Part shown: one piece after another, positions 16,463 through 25,500 of the stretch
Layout of the letters: each line of letters starts with the position of its first letter
Numbering within the stretch: position 1 is the stretch's first letter
DNA from: Candidatus Parcubacteria bacterium
GTDB lineage: Bacteria > Patescibacteriota > Minisyncoccia > JACPXH01
NCBI GenBank assembly: GCA_016196625.1
Contig: JACPXH010000003.1
Coordinates: 1-45,798 of the forward strand
Direction: 5' to 3'
DNA: 45,798 nucleotides
Made by a program: the position numbers and the translations under genes
The notes under the pieces: model-generated
Told to the model about the DNA's origin: nothing
Seen by the model: only the letters and a program-made list of their open reading frames with translations
The model's database searches: none

Positions 16463-16646
16463 CGGGCTGTAGTGGACCGGTACCACGCTTGGCCCGCCCC
16501 GCACCAATTCGCCGGGGATTAGTGTAGCGGCAACATGCATGGTTCGGGACCATGATACGGTGGGTTCGACTCCCACATCCCCGAATGAAGAATTTGGTGC
16601 GGGGTGAAGGACCAAGAGGCAGAGGGTTCAATTCCCTCCAGCCCGA
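16463..16646 (+). tRNA. Outer interrupted tRNA (tRNA-Pro-like) containing a complete tRNA-Pro in its anticodon loop
   Basis: Acceptor CGGGCTG (16463-16469)/CAGCCCG (16639-16645)+A; D-arm GTGG-ACCGGTA-CCAC; anticodon stem CTTGG (16488-16492)/CCAAG (16612-16616); variable AGGCA; T-arm GAGGG-TTCAATT-CCCTC. The loop is 119 nt instead of 7. Confidence 0.7.
16513..16584 (+). tRNA. tRNA-Pro(CGG), CCA not encoded
   Basis: CGGGGAT TA GTGT AGCGGCA ACAT G CATGG TTCGGGA CCATG ATACG GTGGG TTCGACT CCCAC ATCCCCG A. Confidence 0.92.
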
Positions 16647-16670
16647 CTGAACAAAGTGAAGGAGGGTGGA

Positions 16671-16692
16671 GCACGCAAACTGCTTTGCGTGC
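16671..16692 (+). terminator. Hairpin downstream of the nested tRNA locus
   Basis: GCACGCAAA-CTGC-TTTGCGTGC. Confidence 0.5.
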
Positions 16693-16756
16693 GGAGGGCG
16701 GAGCCGCCGACGTTCCCCTGGGCTGGGCTTCCGGCCCGACATATATCGAACGTTGC

Positions 16757-16827
16757 GGGCCTATAGCACAGCGGTAGTGCGCCGCATTCGCATTGCGGAG
16801 ACGGGAGTTCGATCCTCCCTAGGTCCA
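16757..16827 (+). tRNA. tRNA-Ala(CGC), CCA not encoded
   Basis: GGGCCTA TA GCAC AGCGGTA GTGC G CCGCA TTCGCAT TGCGG AGACG GGGAG TTCGATC CTCCC TAGGTCC A. Confidence 0.92.
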
Positions 16828-17031
16828 CATTTCAAGATTTCAAGACTTCGCAGTGCATGTTTTTGTGGCAACCATAGTCGCTTGACATTTTCTTGATATC
16901 ATAATACTGTTTGCGTCGGAGTTTAACTTGGTAATTCCGCGTAGTCTTGCTGCGCGGTCATGCCGCGCGGAGGGTCATCTGACCCATCAGGCGGCCGTGG
17001 ACATGGACTTGTATCGAAGGAGGGCGGGAGC

Positions 17032-17778
17032 ATGGGTTCTTTCGATGGGAAGCACGTTCTGGTAACAGGCGGGGCGAGCGGGATCGGGCTTGCGTGCGCA
17101 AGGGAATTTTCAGGTCAGGGAGGGCGGGTTGGCGTCCTCAATAAGCAGCATCCTAGGTCTGAAGTGTTCGCAGAAATACCTAAAGACTTCAGCACTTTTC
17201 TGACGGTGGATGTTTCACAGCGGCTTGAAGTCGACCGAGCGTTCCGCCACCCGGCATTTCACGCAGGCGTTGATGTACTCGTCAACAACGCGGGCATTGA
17301 GGAGCAGTTCTCTCTTGCGGATCCAGACTACGATGTTTGGACGCGCGTCCACGAGGCTAACGTGAGGGGCGCGCTCTACGTGACCGAGTTCGCTCTCAAG
17401 GTGATGAGTTCTGGGGGCGCGATTGTCTTTATCACGTCGGTCCATACGATTCAGGCGTGGAGGGGTAATGCCGCGTACGATGCCTCCAAGCACGCGCTCT
17501 TGGGGGTCATGCGGTCGCTGGCGCTCGATCTGGCGCCGGCCGGCATTCGGGTCAATGCGGTGGCCCCCGGCATGATCTACCCGACTGGTATTACGAGTCG
17601 GCTATCGCCAGCGCAGGCTGATGCTCTTGGTCAAAAGGTGCCAGTGGGGCGCTACGGTCGGCCCGAGGAGGTGGCCAAGGTCGTCGCGTTCCTTGCTTCG
17701 GACGAGGCAAGCTACATTACGGGCCAGCAGATCGTGGTGGACGGGGGATTGACCATCACGAACGTCCTAGGTACTTGA
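17032..17778 (+). CDS. SDR-family NAD(P)-dependent oxidoreductase
   Basis: [80 protein letters not shown] upstream. Confidence 0.92.
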   Translation: MGSFDGKHVLVTGGASGIGLACAREFSGQGGRVGVLNKQHPRSEVFAEIPKDFSTFLTVDVSQRLEVDRAFRHPAFHAGVDVLVNNAGIEEQFSLADPDYDVWTRVHEANVRGALYVTEFALKVMSSGGAIVFITSVHTIQAWRGNAAYDASKHALLGVMRSLALDLAPAGIRVNAVAPGMIYPTGITSRLSPAQADALGQKVPVGRYGRPEEVAKVVAFLASDEASYITGQQIVVDGGLTITNVLGT

Positions 17779-17820
17779 TCCAGTGTGCGCCGCGGCCCTT
17801 GGCCGCGGCGCACCTTCATT

Positions 17821-17982
17821 ATTTACCCAACGCACCACAAGGCCATCGTCTCCTGCTCGCCTCGCTTCGCGGGCGAAGCGGGCCGGTGGATGAATGGTTG
17901 GTGCGTAGGCCTTCGGTGCGGGGTTCCGTTCCGCCACCGAAACACGAGGTGCCGCCGACTCCCGTCGGCGGGGCTCCACCGT
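17821..17982 (+). repeat. Dispersed intergenic three-hairpin repeat, copy A
   Basis: About 160 bp nearly identical in inverted orientation to 34622-34791. Confidence 0.9.
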
Positions 17983-17991
17983 GGCCCCATC

Positions 17992-18020
17992 TTGTTTTAG
18001 TTTTAGTCTATCAGTATAAT
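17992..18020 (+). promoter_or_regulatory. Promoter of uppS
   Basis: TTGTTT-17-TATAAT; the -10 overlaps the ATG at 18019. Confidence 0.55.
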
Positions 18021-18036
18021 GGCTCTCGCACGTTCA

Positions 18037-18795
18037 ATGGCGACCAAAAATCTCTCTGAAACCGAACTAAAAATTCCGAACCACGTAGCCATCATTCCTG
18101 ATGGCAATCGCCGCTGGGCAAAAGAACGCGGGTTGCCCGGGTGGATTGGGCATCGCTATGGCGCGCGGGCCTTCTTGGCGAACGTCCGCGAGGCGCTCAA
18201 GCTCCGAGTGCCGAATGTGTCGTTCTGGGCATCTTCTAAAGACAACATCACAAAGCGCGAGGCAACCGAGGTGAGGCATCTACTCGCGATTTATAAGCGT
18301 GAGTTCGCACGCCTCGCGAAATCCCACGAAATCCACGACAACAAAGTCCGGGTGAATATCCTTGGCGAGTGGCGGCGGCTGTTCCCGGACGAGGTGTGCC
18401 GGGTTTTTGACAAGGCTATTGCGGCCACGAAAGAGTACGCTCGCCACAACCTTAATTTTTTTATGGCCTATGACGGTCAGACCGAGATGTTGCGCGCGGT
18501 CGAGAGTATCGTCGCGCAAGCATCCGGAGTAGCTGGCCGTGGCGCAAAGACGGGGACGGCTGTTGCCGTAACGCCGGCGTTGCTCAAAACGAATCTCTAC
18601 ACGCGCGAGCTCCCGCCGGTGGATCTGGTGATTCGCACGGGTGGCGAGTCGCATTGGTCAGCTGGGTTCATGATGTGGGATTGCGCGAACGCGCAACTCT
18701 ACTTTACCGATAAACTCTACCCGGACTTTGGGGCCAAAGAGTTCCACGCGGCGATCGAGGATTACTCCCGCCGCGAACGACGGTTTGGAGCATAG
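18037..18795 (+). CDS. uppS: Isoprenyl (undecaprenyl) diphosphate synthase
   Basis: HVAIIPDGNRRWAKERGLPGWIGHRYGA, LNFFMAYDGQTEML, VDLVIRTGGESHWSAGFMMWDCANAQLYFTDKLYPDF. Start placed at M7 because the -10 overlaps 18019. Confidence 0.92.
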   Translation: MATKNLSETELKIPNHVAIIPDGNRRWAKERGLPGWIGHRYGARAFLANVREALKLRVPNVSFWASSKDNITKREATEVRHLLAIYKREFARLAKSHEIHDNKVRVNILGEWRRLFPDEVCRVFDKAIAATKEYARHNLNFFMAYDGQTEMLRAVESIVAQASGVAGRGAKTGTAVAVTPALLKTNLYTRELPPVDLVIRTGGESHWSAGFMMWDCANAQLYFTDKLYPDFGAKEFHAAIEDYSRRERRFGA

Positions 18796-18858
18796 GCATA
18801 AACTGTTGGGGCGGGCGCCGGTGCCTCCGAGGCGACATCCGCAGTCGAGCGGCATGGT

Positions 18859-18886
18859 CCGTGCACTCATCGTAGTGAGTGCACGG
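18859..18886 (+). terminator. Hairpin after uppS
   Basis: CCGTGCACTCA-tcgtag-TGAGTGCACGG; no clear U-run. Confidence 0.4.
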
Positions 18887-18913
18887 CACCCACCCACCCA
18901 CAAAATTACCCCC

Positions 18914-19300
18914 ATGCCCCAAACCCAGAAGCAGTTTATCGGCCGCCACGGCGAAGAGGCCGCCGCGGCTTTTTTGCGCCGCCTCGGTTATCGCATCATT
19001 GAGACAAACTGGCGACCTAGGCGGGGCAGGGGAGAGCTTGACCTCATCGCTTCGCATCGCGGGGCGCTGGTGTTTGTCGAGGTAAAGACGCGCCACGCCG
19101 CAGTCACGCCTTTTCCGGCCGAGGCGAACATCACGCCGACAAAAATCCGCCATCTCCAGCAGCTCGCCGCCCGGTACCTCTTGGAGCATCCCGTTTGGCA
19201 GTCAGGCCCCGCACAGATTGACGTCATCGCGGTTGAGTTTACAGAAGGGCGCGCGCCAGTTATCCGGCATTGGCCGCGCGCAGTCGGAGCGCCGCGGTAG
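18914..19300 (+). CDS. UPF0102 (YraN) family protein
   Basis: IGRHGEEAAAAFLRRLGYRIIETNWRPRRGRGELDLIASHRGALVFVEVKTR. Confidence 0.93.
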   Translation: MPQTQKQFIGRHGEEAAAAFLRRLGYRIIETNWRPRRGRGELDLIASHRGALVFVEVKTRHAAVTPFPAEANITPTKIRHLQQLAARYLLEHPVWQSGPAQIDVIAVEFTEGRAPVIRHWPRAVGAPR

Positions 19301-19385
19301 GGCCTGTGTATTACCGCGGTGTGCTCATGTGGTATAATAGGATGGTTGTGACTGCGACGATTTTGCTTTTGGTCGTCACCCTCCA

Positions 19386-22300
19386 ATGAAATTTTTCCAA
19401 CGTCTGCGCGCGCGCCCTTTCTCCGAGCGGGGCTTTACCGCGCGAGAACGCCGCCAAGTCCTCGCGGCAACAAGAAATAAAGACGTTGCGGGCGTCGCAC
19501 TGCCGCTCGCAGCGAAATCGCCAGCGCCCGCTCGGGCGGGGTTTACAATCGTGGAGGTGCTCATTACGATCGGGCTCCTTATTTTGGTCATGTTCGGGAT
19601 TTACGGCGCCTACAGCCTCATGATCCGGCTGACCGGCCAAAGCCGGGCGCAGACCGTGGGGCTGCAGCTGGCTCAGGAAAAAATTGAATTTATCCGTAAC
19701 CTGCCCTACCAGAGCGTGGGCGTGGTCGGCGCCGTCCCAGCCGGGGTCGTGCCGGCAAGCGAGAGCATGTCACGCAGCAGCGTCCAGTTTACCGTCAATA
19801 CCACTATTCGGAACATTGACGACCCCTTTGACGGAGATGCGGCCGGGTCCATTCCGGGCAAGCCCGTGGATACCGACCCGGTTGATTATAAACGCGTGGA
19901 GGTTCAGATAACATGCGCAGCGTGTCCGAGCGGTTCACCCATTGTGCTTACGACCAATGTGGTGCCCAGAGGCGTGGAGGCTGGTGCGAGTACGGGATCG
20001 CTCCTTGTGAGGGTCATCAACAAATCCGGTCAGCCCGTCGCGCAGGCCGCCGTGGGCATCAAGAACGCCGGCGTCTCGCCCACCGTTGATTTCACCGACA
20101 CGACCGATGTGAACGGCAAGCTCATGGTCGTGGGCATGCCGGCTGCTTCGGGCTACCGCCTGACGATTGCCAAGCCCGGCTACTCGAGCGACGGCACGCT
20201 CCCGCCGGGAGATCCCAAGAATCCCAACCCGGTTAAGCCCGACCCCACGATTGTGGCCGGTCAGATAACGGAGCTCACGTTCTCTATTGATCGGGTGAGC
20301 ACCCTGGTCGTTAAAACCGCCAATCAGGCGTGCGAGAGTATCGGCTACGTGAGCGCGCATGTCCAAGGGCAGACGCTCATCGGCACCAATCCCGACGTGC
20401 CCAAGACCTCATTTGAGCTGGCGACAGACTCTTACGTGGGCGGCGTTGCGACCCCCCCCGCTAACCCAACCGTGGCGGGATCAGTCAACGACTCGACAAA
20501 TTTGTCCAACCCCATTTCCGTCTTCGTTTCCGGCCCGTATGCCTATGTGGCGGCATACTCCGGCAACCGCCTGACTGTGGTTAACGTCTCCAATCCTGCG
20601 AGTCCAACGGTAACCGGTTCGGTCATGGACGCAACAAGGCTAGGGGGATCTTCCTCCGTCTTCGTCTCCGGCCAGTATGCCTATGTGACCGCAGACTTCG
20701 GCAACCGCCTGACCGTGGTTAACGTCTCCAATCCTGCGAGTCCAACGGTAACCGGTTCGGTCAAAGACAATACCAATCTAAGCAGACCCATGTCCGTCTT
20801 CGTCTCCGGCCAGTATGCCTATGTGGCAGCACACGAAGGCAGCCGCCTCACTGTGGTTGACGTGCTCAACCCTGCGAGCCCGACCGTGGTTGGCTCGGCC
20901 TACGACGCGACAAATTTGGACGGTCCCTACTCCGTCTTCGTCTCCGGCCAGTATGCCTATGTGGCACTAGACTATAGCAACCGTCTGACCGTGGTTGATA
21001 TCTCTAACCCTTTAAGCCCAACGGTAGTAGGTTCAGTGAGTGACGCAACAAATTTGGACAATTCCGCCTCCGTCTTCGTCTCCGGCCAGTATGCCTATGT
21101 GGCGGCAACCATTGGCAACCGCCTCACCGTGGTTGACGTCTCCAACCCCTCCAGTCCCACCGTGGTGGGTTCAATCAACGACGCGACCAACCTGTACGGA
21201 GCTCGCTCCGTCCGCGTCTCCGGCCGGTACGCCTATGTGGCAGTAAGCGCTGGCAACCGTCTCACCGTGGTTGACGTCTCCAACCCCTCCAGCCCAACCG
21301 TGGTGGGTTCAATCAACGACGCGACCAACCTGAACTACCCCGTTTCCGTCTTCGTCTCCGGCCGCTACGCCTATGTGGCGGCATTCGACGGCAGCCGCCT
21401 CACCGTGGTTGACCTCGGGCAGTGGGTTGACACGTCGCCCATCTCGCCCGCCGTCGTCGGCAGCGTTAACGACGCGACCAATCTGAATTTCCCTGCCTCC
21501 GTCTTCGTCTCTGGCCGGTACGCCTATGTGGCAGCGGCCACTGGCAACCGCCTCACTGTAGTTGATATCTCTAATCCCTCAAGTCCAACTGTGATGGGTT
21601 CGGTCAGAGACGCGACCAATCTGAACAACCCTATCTCCGTCTTCGTCTCTGGCCGGTACGCCTATGTGGCAGCATTCAGCGGTAACCGCCTCACCGTGGT
21701 TGACGTCTCTAATCTCTCAAGTCCCACAGTGACAGGTTCAGTCAACGATGACACAAATTTGAATGGCGCCTATTCAGTCTTCGTCTCCGGCCGCTATGCC
21801 TATGTAGTGGCACAAACCGGCAACCGCTTGACCGTGGTTGACGTCTCCAACCCCTCAAGTCCCACAGTGGTGGGTTCAGTCAATGATGCCGTAAATCTGA
21901 ACACCTCTTACTCCGTCTTCGTCTCCGGCCGGTACGCGTATGTAGCAGCATTCTCCGGCAACCGCCTCACTGTAGTTGATATCTCTAATCCCTCAAGTCC
22001 AACTGTGGTGGGTTCGGTCAATGACGCGACCAATCTGAACGGCGCTATCTCTGTCTTCGTCTCTGGCCGGTACGCCTATGTGGCAGCATTCTTCGGCAAA
22101 CGCCTCACGGTGGTTGATATCTCCAATCCCTCAAGTCCAACTGTGGTTGGCTCGGTCAGAGACACGACCAATCTGAGCGGCGCCCGCTCCGTCTTCGTCT
22201 CCGGCCGGTATGCGTATGTGGCGGCATACTCCGGCAACCGCCTCGCTGTAGTTGATATCTCCAATCCCTCAAGTCCAACTGTGGTGAGTTCAGTCAATGA

Positions 22301-23354
22301 CGCGACCAATCTGAATTTCCCTATCTCCGTCTTCGTCTCCGGCCGGTACGCGTATGTGGGGGTATACACCGGCGACCGTCTCACGGTGGTTGATCTTGGC
22401 AGTTACGTTGAGACGCCCACAACCGCCGGTACCTGGCAGAAGGTGGTGCCGAACCTGGAGGCGGATTCGTATTCGGTTAGCCTCACGCCCCTGCAGCAGT
22501 ATGACCTTGCGGGGACGATTCCGATTTTGCCGGTGAATCTGCTGCCGAATTCGAATCAAGACTTGACGCTCGTCTTGGCCAATAAGACCGCTCACAGCCT
22601 CCGGGTTTCGGTGCGCGACAGCGCTACCGGCTTGCCGCTTTCTGACGCCGCGGTAACGCTCCAGCGCGGGCCGTTTAACCAGACGATTCAAAGCGGCGCA
22701 GGCTACTTTAATCAAACCGATTGGTCCGGCGGGCCGGGCCAAGACACCTATGGCAATTACACTCGGTACTGGGCTGATGACGGTAACGTGGATACCACCG
22801 GTTCAGCGGCCGGAAAGATCGCGCTCAAAAAAATCGGCGGGCAATACCCGGCCTCCGGCACCTTGATTTCTTCCACGGTTGATTTTGGCGAATCCGTAAA
22901 TCCAATTTCGATTTTGTGGAATCAGAGCGTGCAGTTCATTGAAGGTCCGCCGCCGCAGAAGTTTCAAATTGCGACGAATAACGACAATGCGACCTGGAAC
23001 TTCCTTGGTCCTGACGGGACAGCAAATACCTTTTATACGGTCGGTAATACTTCCCTCAATGCGATCCATAATGGTTCCCGCTATCTTCGCTATCAGGTAA
23101 TGCTCAAGGCGCCGCCCGGCGGGGTTGCCGAAGGGGGGGTGGGGCAAGTCGTTGCCCAAGCGCCGCAGGAGATCCATGATATCGCGGTTACGTATGCCAA
23201 GGGCTGTGCTACACCCGGTCAGGCGTTTTTCTCGGACGTGCCCACCGAAACCTATAACCTCAAGATACGCAAAGACGGGTATCAGTCCTTGACGAATCAG
23301 GTGACCGTACAGGGCGCCACTTCCGTAGACGTGGTCTTAAGTCCGCTCCAATAA
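19386..23354 (+). CDS. Giant prepilin-like protein (PilV-type N-terminus, carboxypeptidase-regulatory-like domains, 14 LVIVD-type beta-propeller repeats)
   Basis: Prepilin motif RAGFTIVEVLITIGLLILVMFGIYG; 46-aa repeats SVFVSGRYAYVAA..GNRLTVVDVSNPSSPTVVGSVNDATNL; DNA repeat period 138 bp. Confidence 0.85.
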   Translation: MKFFQRLRARPFSERGFTARERRQVLAATRNKDVAGVALPLAAKSPAPARAGFTIVEVLITIGLLILVMFGIYGAYSLMIRLTGQSRAQTVGLQLAQEKIEFIRNLPYQSVGVVGAVPAGVVPASESMSRSSVQFTVNTTIRNIDDPFDGDAAGSIPGKPVDTDPVDYKRVEVQITCAACPSGSPIVLTTNVVPRGVEAGASTGSLLVRVINKSGQPVAQAAVGIKNAGVSPTVDFTDTTDVNGKLMVVGMPAASGYRLTIAKPGYSSDGTLPPGDPKNPNPVKPDPTIVAGQITELTFSIDRVSTLVVKTANQACESIGYVSAHVQGQTLIGTNPDVPKTSFELATDSYVGGVATPPANPTVAGSVNDSTNLSNPISVFVSGPYAYVAAYSGNRLTVVNVSNPASPTVTGSVMDATRLGGSSSVFVSGQYAYVTADFGNRLTVVNVSNPASPTVTGSVKDNTNLSRPMSVFVSGQYAYVAAHEGSRLTVVDVLNPASPTVVGSAYDATNLDGPYSVFVSGQYAYVALDYSNRLTVVDISNPLSPTVVGSVSDATNLDNSASVFVSGQYAYVAATIGNRLTVVDVSNPSSPTVVGSINDATNLYGARSVRVSGRYAYVAVSAGNRLTVVDVSNPSSPTVVGSINDATNLNYPVSVFVSGRYAYVAAFDGSRLTVVDLGQWVDTSPISPAVVGSVNDATNLNFPASVFVSGRYAYVAAATGNRLTVVDISNPSSPTVMGSVRDATNLNNPISVFVSGRYAYVAAFSGNRLTVVDVSNLSSPTVTGSVNDDTNLNGAYSVFVSGRYAYVVAQTGNRLTVVDVSNPSSPTVVGSVNDAVNLNTSYSVFVSGRYAYVAAFSGNRLTVVDISNPSSPTVVGSVNDATNLNGAISVFVSGRYAYVAAFFGKRLTVVDISNPSSPTVVGSVRDTTNLSGARSVFVSGRYAYVAAYSGNRLAVVDISNPSSPTVVSSVNDATNLNFPISVFVSGRYAYVGVYTGDRLTVVDLGSYVETPTTAGTWQKVVPNLEADSYSVSLTPLQQYDLAGTIPILPVNLLPNSNQDLTLVLANKTAHSLRVSVRDSATGLPLSDAAVTLQRGPFNQTIQSGAGYFNQTDWSGGPGQDTYGNYTRYWADDGNVDTTGSAAGKIALKKIGGQYPASGTLISSTVDFGESVNPISILWNQSVQFIEGPPPQKFQIATNNDNATWNFLGPDGTANTFYTVGNTSLNAIHNGSRYLRYQVMLKAPPGGVAEGGVGQVVAQAPQEIHDIAVTYAKGCATPGQAFFSDVPTETYNLKIRKDGYQSLTNQVTVQGATSVDVVLSPLQ
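20472..22420 (+). repeat. Tandem 138-bp coding repeats (14 units)
   Basis: Recurring tccgtcttcgtctccggcc..tatgcctatgtggc with 138-bp spacing. Confidence 0.92.
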
Positions 23355-23472
23355 GCAGCGCGTGACCGACGGTGAACATGGCATTCTGCTCTGCGGGCAA
23401 TCGGCGGGAGGGGCAGCTTGGCATGTTCCTGGGTGCGCCGAGATTTTTTTGCGAGGAGTTCCTCGTGCCGCG

Positions 23473-24111
23473 ATGCGTACCAAACACATGAGTTGCGCTT
23501 GGCCGCACCCTGCCACGGACAGACGCAGTGGTTTTACGCTCATGGAACTGCTTGTGGGGATGACGATCGTGATAACCGTGGGCATCGTGGCATTCGCCTT
23601 TGCCAATTCCACCATCACCACAAGCGGCTTTTTGTCCAGACGCACCTTTGCCCAACAGGACGGCCGGCGGGTGCTCGAAGCGTTCAGCCTGGAATTCCGC
23701 AAGGCCGCGCTTTCGGCGGTTGGTTCGTACCCCATCGAAGCCGCTTCTTCAACCAGCGTGGTGTTTTACGCGGATATTGATCGCGACGGCTTGGTGGAGC
23801 GGGTCAGATATTTTGTGGACGGTCCCACGCTGAAAAAAGGCGTGCTTCGTCCTTCGGGGGCGTTGCCAACCTACGACCTGGCCGCAGAAAAAGTGAAGGC
23901 AATGGTTCCCTTTATCGCGAACCCCCAAGTGTTTCGCTACTACGACAGCACCTATACCGGTACGGAAGCGCCCCTGCCCGATCCGGCTGACCCGCAGAAA
24001 GTTCGGTATGTCGCGATGCAGCTTGTGATTGACGAAAACCTGGCCGTCCCACCCGAGGCCTTGGTGCTTAGCACGACCGTTGCCCTGCGTAACCTAAAAG
24101 ACAATCTATGA
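23473..24111 (+). CDS. PilW/GspJ-like prepilin, cassette copy 1
   Basis: SGFTLMELLVGMTIVITVGIVAFAF prepilin N-terminus. Confidence 0.8.
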   Translation: MRTKHMSCAWPHPATDRRSGFTLMELLVGMTIVITVGIVAFAFANSTITTSGFLSRRTFAQQDGRRVLEAFSLEFRKAALSAVGSYPIEAASSTSVVFYADIDRDGLVERVRYFVDGPTLKKGVLRPSGALPTYDLAAEKVKAMVPFIANPQVFRYYDSTYTGTEAPLPDPADPQKVRYVAMQLVIDENLAVPPEALVLSTTVALRNLKDNL

Positions 24112-25499
24112 ATTGGGGGACGGTTGGCAGACGGGCCAAACGTGGCAATATTCTGTTTGTGGTGCTTGTGCTGGGGGGGCTAGCCGCGTTTCTCATCGGC
24201 GGGCTCGTGCAGCTGGGGGTTTCAGAGTACCGGGCCGGCCAAACCAAGACGGCCAAGGAAATTGCGTTTAACCTCGCCGAGGCTGGCGTGGAATACTATA
24301 AATGGCATTTGGCGCACGACCCCAATGATTTCCAGGACGGCACTGGTCAGCCAGGGCCGTACGTACGCACGTACACCGACAAGAACGGGATCGTCATCGG
24401 GAGCTTTTCTTTGGACATTACTCCTCCGCCCGTGGGTTCGAGTATCGCGCAGATCCGCTCCACCGGCTGGTCAGTGGCCGCACCGTTTGTCCGGCAGTCG
24501 GTGGTCGTGCGTGTGGGGCGTCCATCACTTGCTGAATACGCGTTCGTGACGAATGCAAATGCGTTCGTTCCCGCCGGCGCCTTTCACGGCAAGCTCCATG
24601 CGAACGGCGGCCTTCGGTTTGACGGTACGGCCGACGCCGCCATTACGAGCGCGAAAGACACCTATGTCTGTGAGCCGGCTGACGGCTGCGACCCGTCAGA
24701 GGTGAAGCCCGGGATCTGGAGCGCTGCGGGTGCGCCGACCACATTCTGGCAGTTTCCCGCAGCCAGCGTTGACTTCGGAGCCATTGCCGCGGACCTTGCC
24801 AGCTTGAAGAGCCTCGCTCAAACCGATGGATTGTACCTTGCGTCCTCCGGCGCCAACGGCTATCTGCTGCAGTTTAACCCCGACGGGACATTCAGTATTT
24901 TTACCGTTACCGTGCTTCAACCCCCGGTGGTTGGCACTGACGTGAACGGTATCGTCCACACTGATTCTAACGACATCCAAAGCACCACGTTTGTGGAAAC
25001 GAGAGCACTCCCGGCGAGCGGCATCGTCTTTGTTGAGGACCACGTGTGGGTGGAAGGCACGGTTTCCGGGTTGGTTACGATTGGTTCGGGCCGATTTCCA
25101 GACAACCCGGCGACGCGCTCCAATATTGTGATTAATCGTGACATTACCTATGTCAGAAAAGACGGTTCTGCCGCCCTCGGGTTGGTGGCACAACAAAACA
25201 TCCTGATTCCGTACCTGTCGCCTGTTGATTTGGAAATTGACGCGGCGATGGTGGCGATCAATGGGAGCGTTCAGCGGTACCTCTACGCCGGAGACATCAA
25301 AAACCGTTTGAGTATCTACGGCAGCGTTATTTCTTACGGGAAGTGGATGTGGACATGGATGAGCGGGGGAGGCGGGCCGGTTGTGTCCGGGTACAGCAGT
25401 TCGGATACGGCCTACGATGCGCATCTAGCGAGCGTCCCACCGCCCGGATTCCCGCTCAAAAGCTCATCCTATCAGCTCATTTCTTGGCAGGAGGAATAA
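24108..25499 (+). CDS. PilX-like pilus-associated protein, cassette copy 1
   Basis: KRGNILFVVLVLGGLAAFLIGGLVQLG...FNLAEAGVEYYKWHL. Confidence 0.75.
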   Translation: MNWGTVGRRAKRGNILFVVLVLGGLAAFLIGGLVQLGVSEYRAGQTKTAKEIAFNLAEAGVEYYKWHLAHDPNDFQDGTGQPGPYVRTYTDKNGIVIGSFSLDITPPPVGSSIAQIRSTGWSVAAPFVRQSVVVRVGRPSLAEYAFVTNANAFVPAGAFHGKLHANGGLRFDGTADAAITSAKDTYVCEPADGCDPSEVKPGIWSAAGAPTTFWQFPAASVDFGAIAADLASLKSLAQTDGLYLASSGANGYLLQFNPDGTFSIFTVTVLQPPVVGTDVNGIVHTDSNDIQSTTFVETRALPASGIVFVEDHVWVEGTVSGLVTIGSGRFPDNPATRSNIVINRDITYVRKDGSAALGLVAQQNILIPYLSPVDLEIDAAMVAINGSVQRYLYAGDIKNRLSIYGSVISYGKWMWTWMSGGGGPVVSGYSSSDTAYDAHLASVPPPGFPLKSSSYQLISWQEE

Positions 25500-25500
25500 C

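Noticed and set aside
16493-16611. Group I intron in the outer tRNA
   Set aside because: Insert is 119 nt and most of it is a complete tRNA-Pro; there is no room for a group I core.
20472-22420. Regular repeats that could be mistaken for a CRISPR array
   Set aside because: Repeats are 138 bp, in frame and translate to LVIVD-type protein repeats; there are no spacers.
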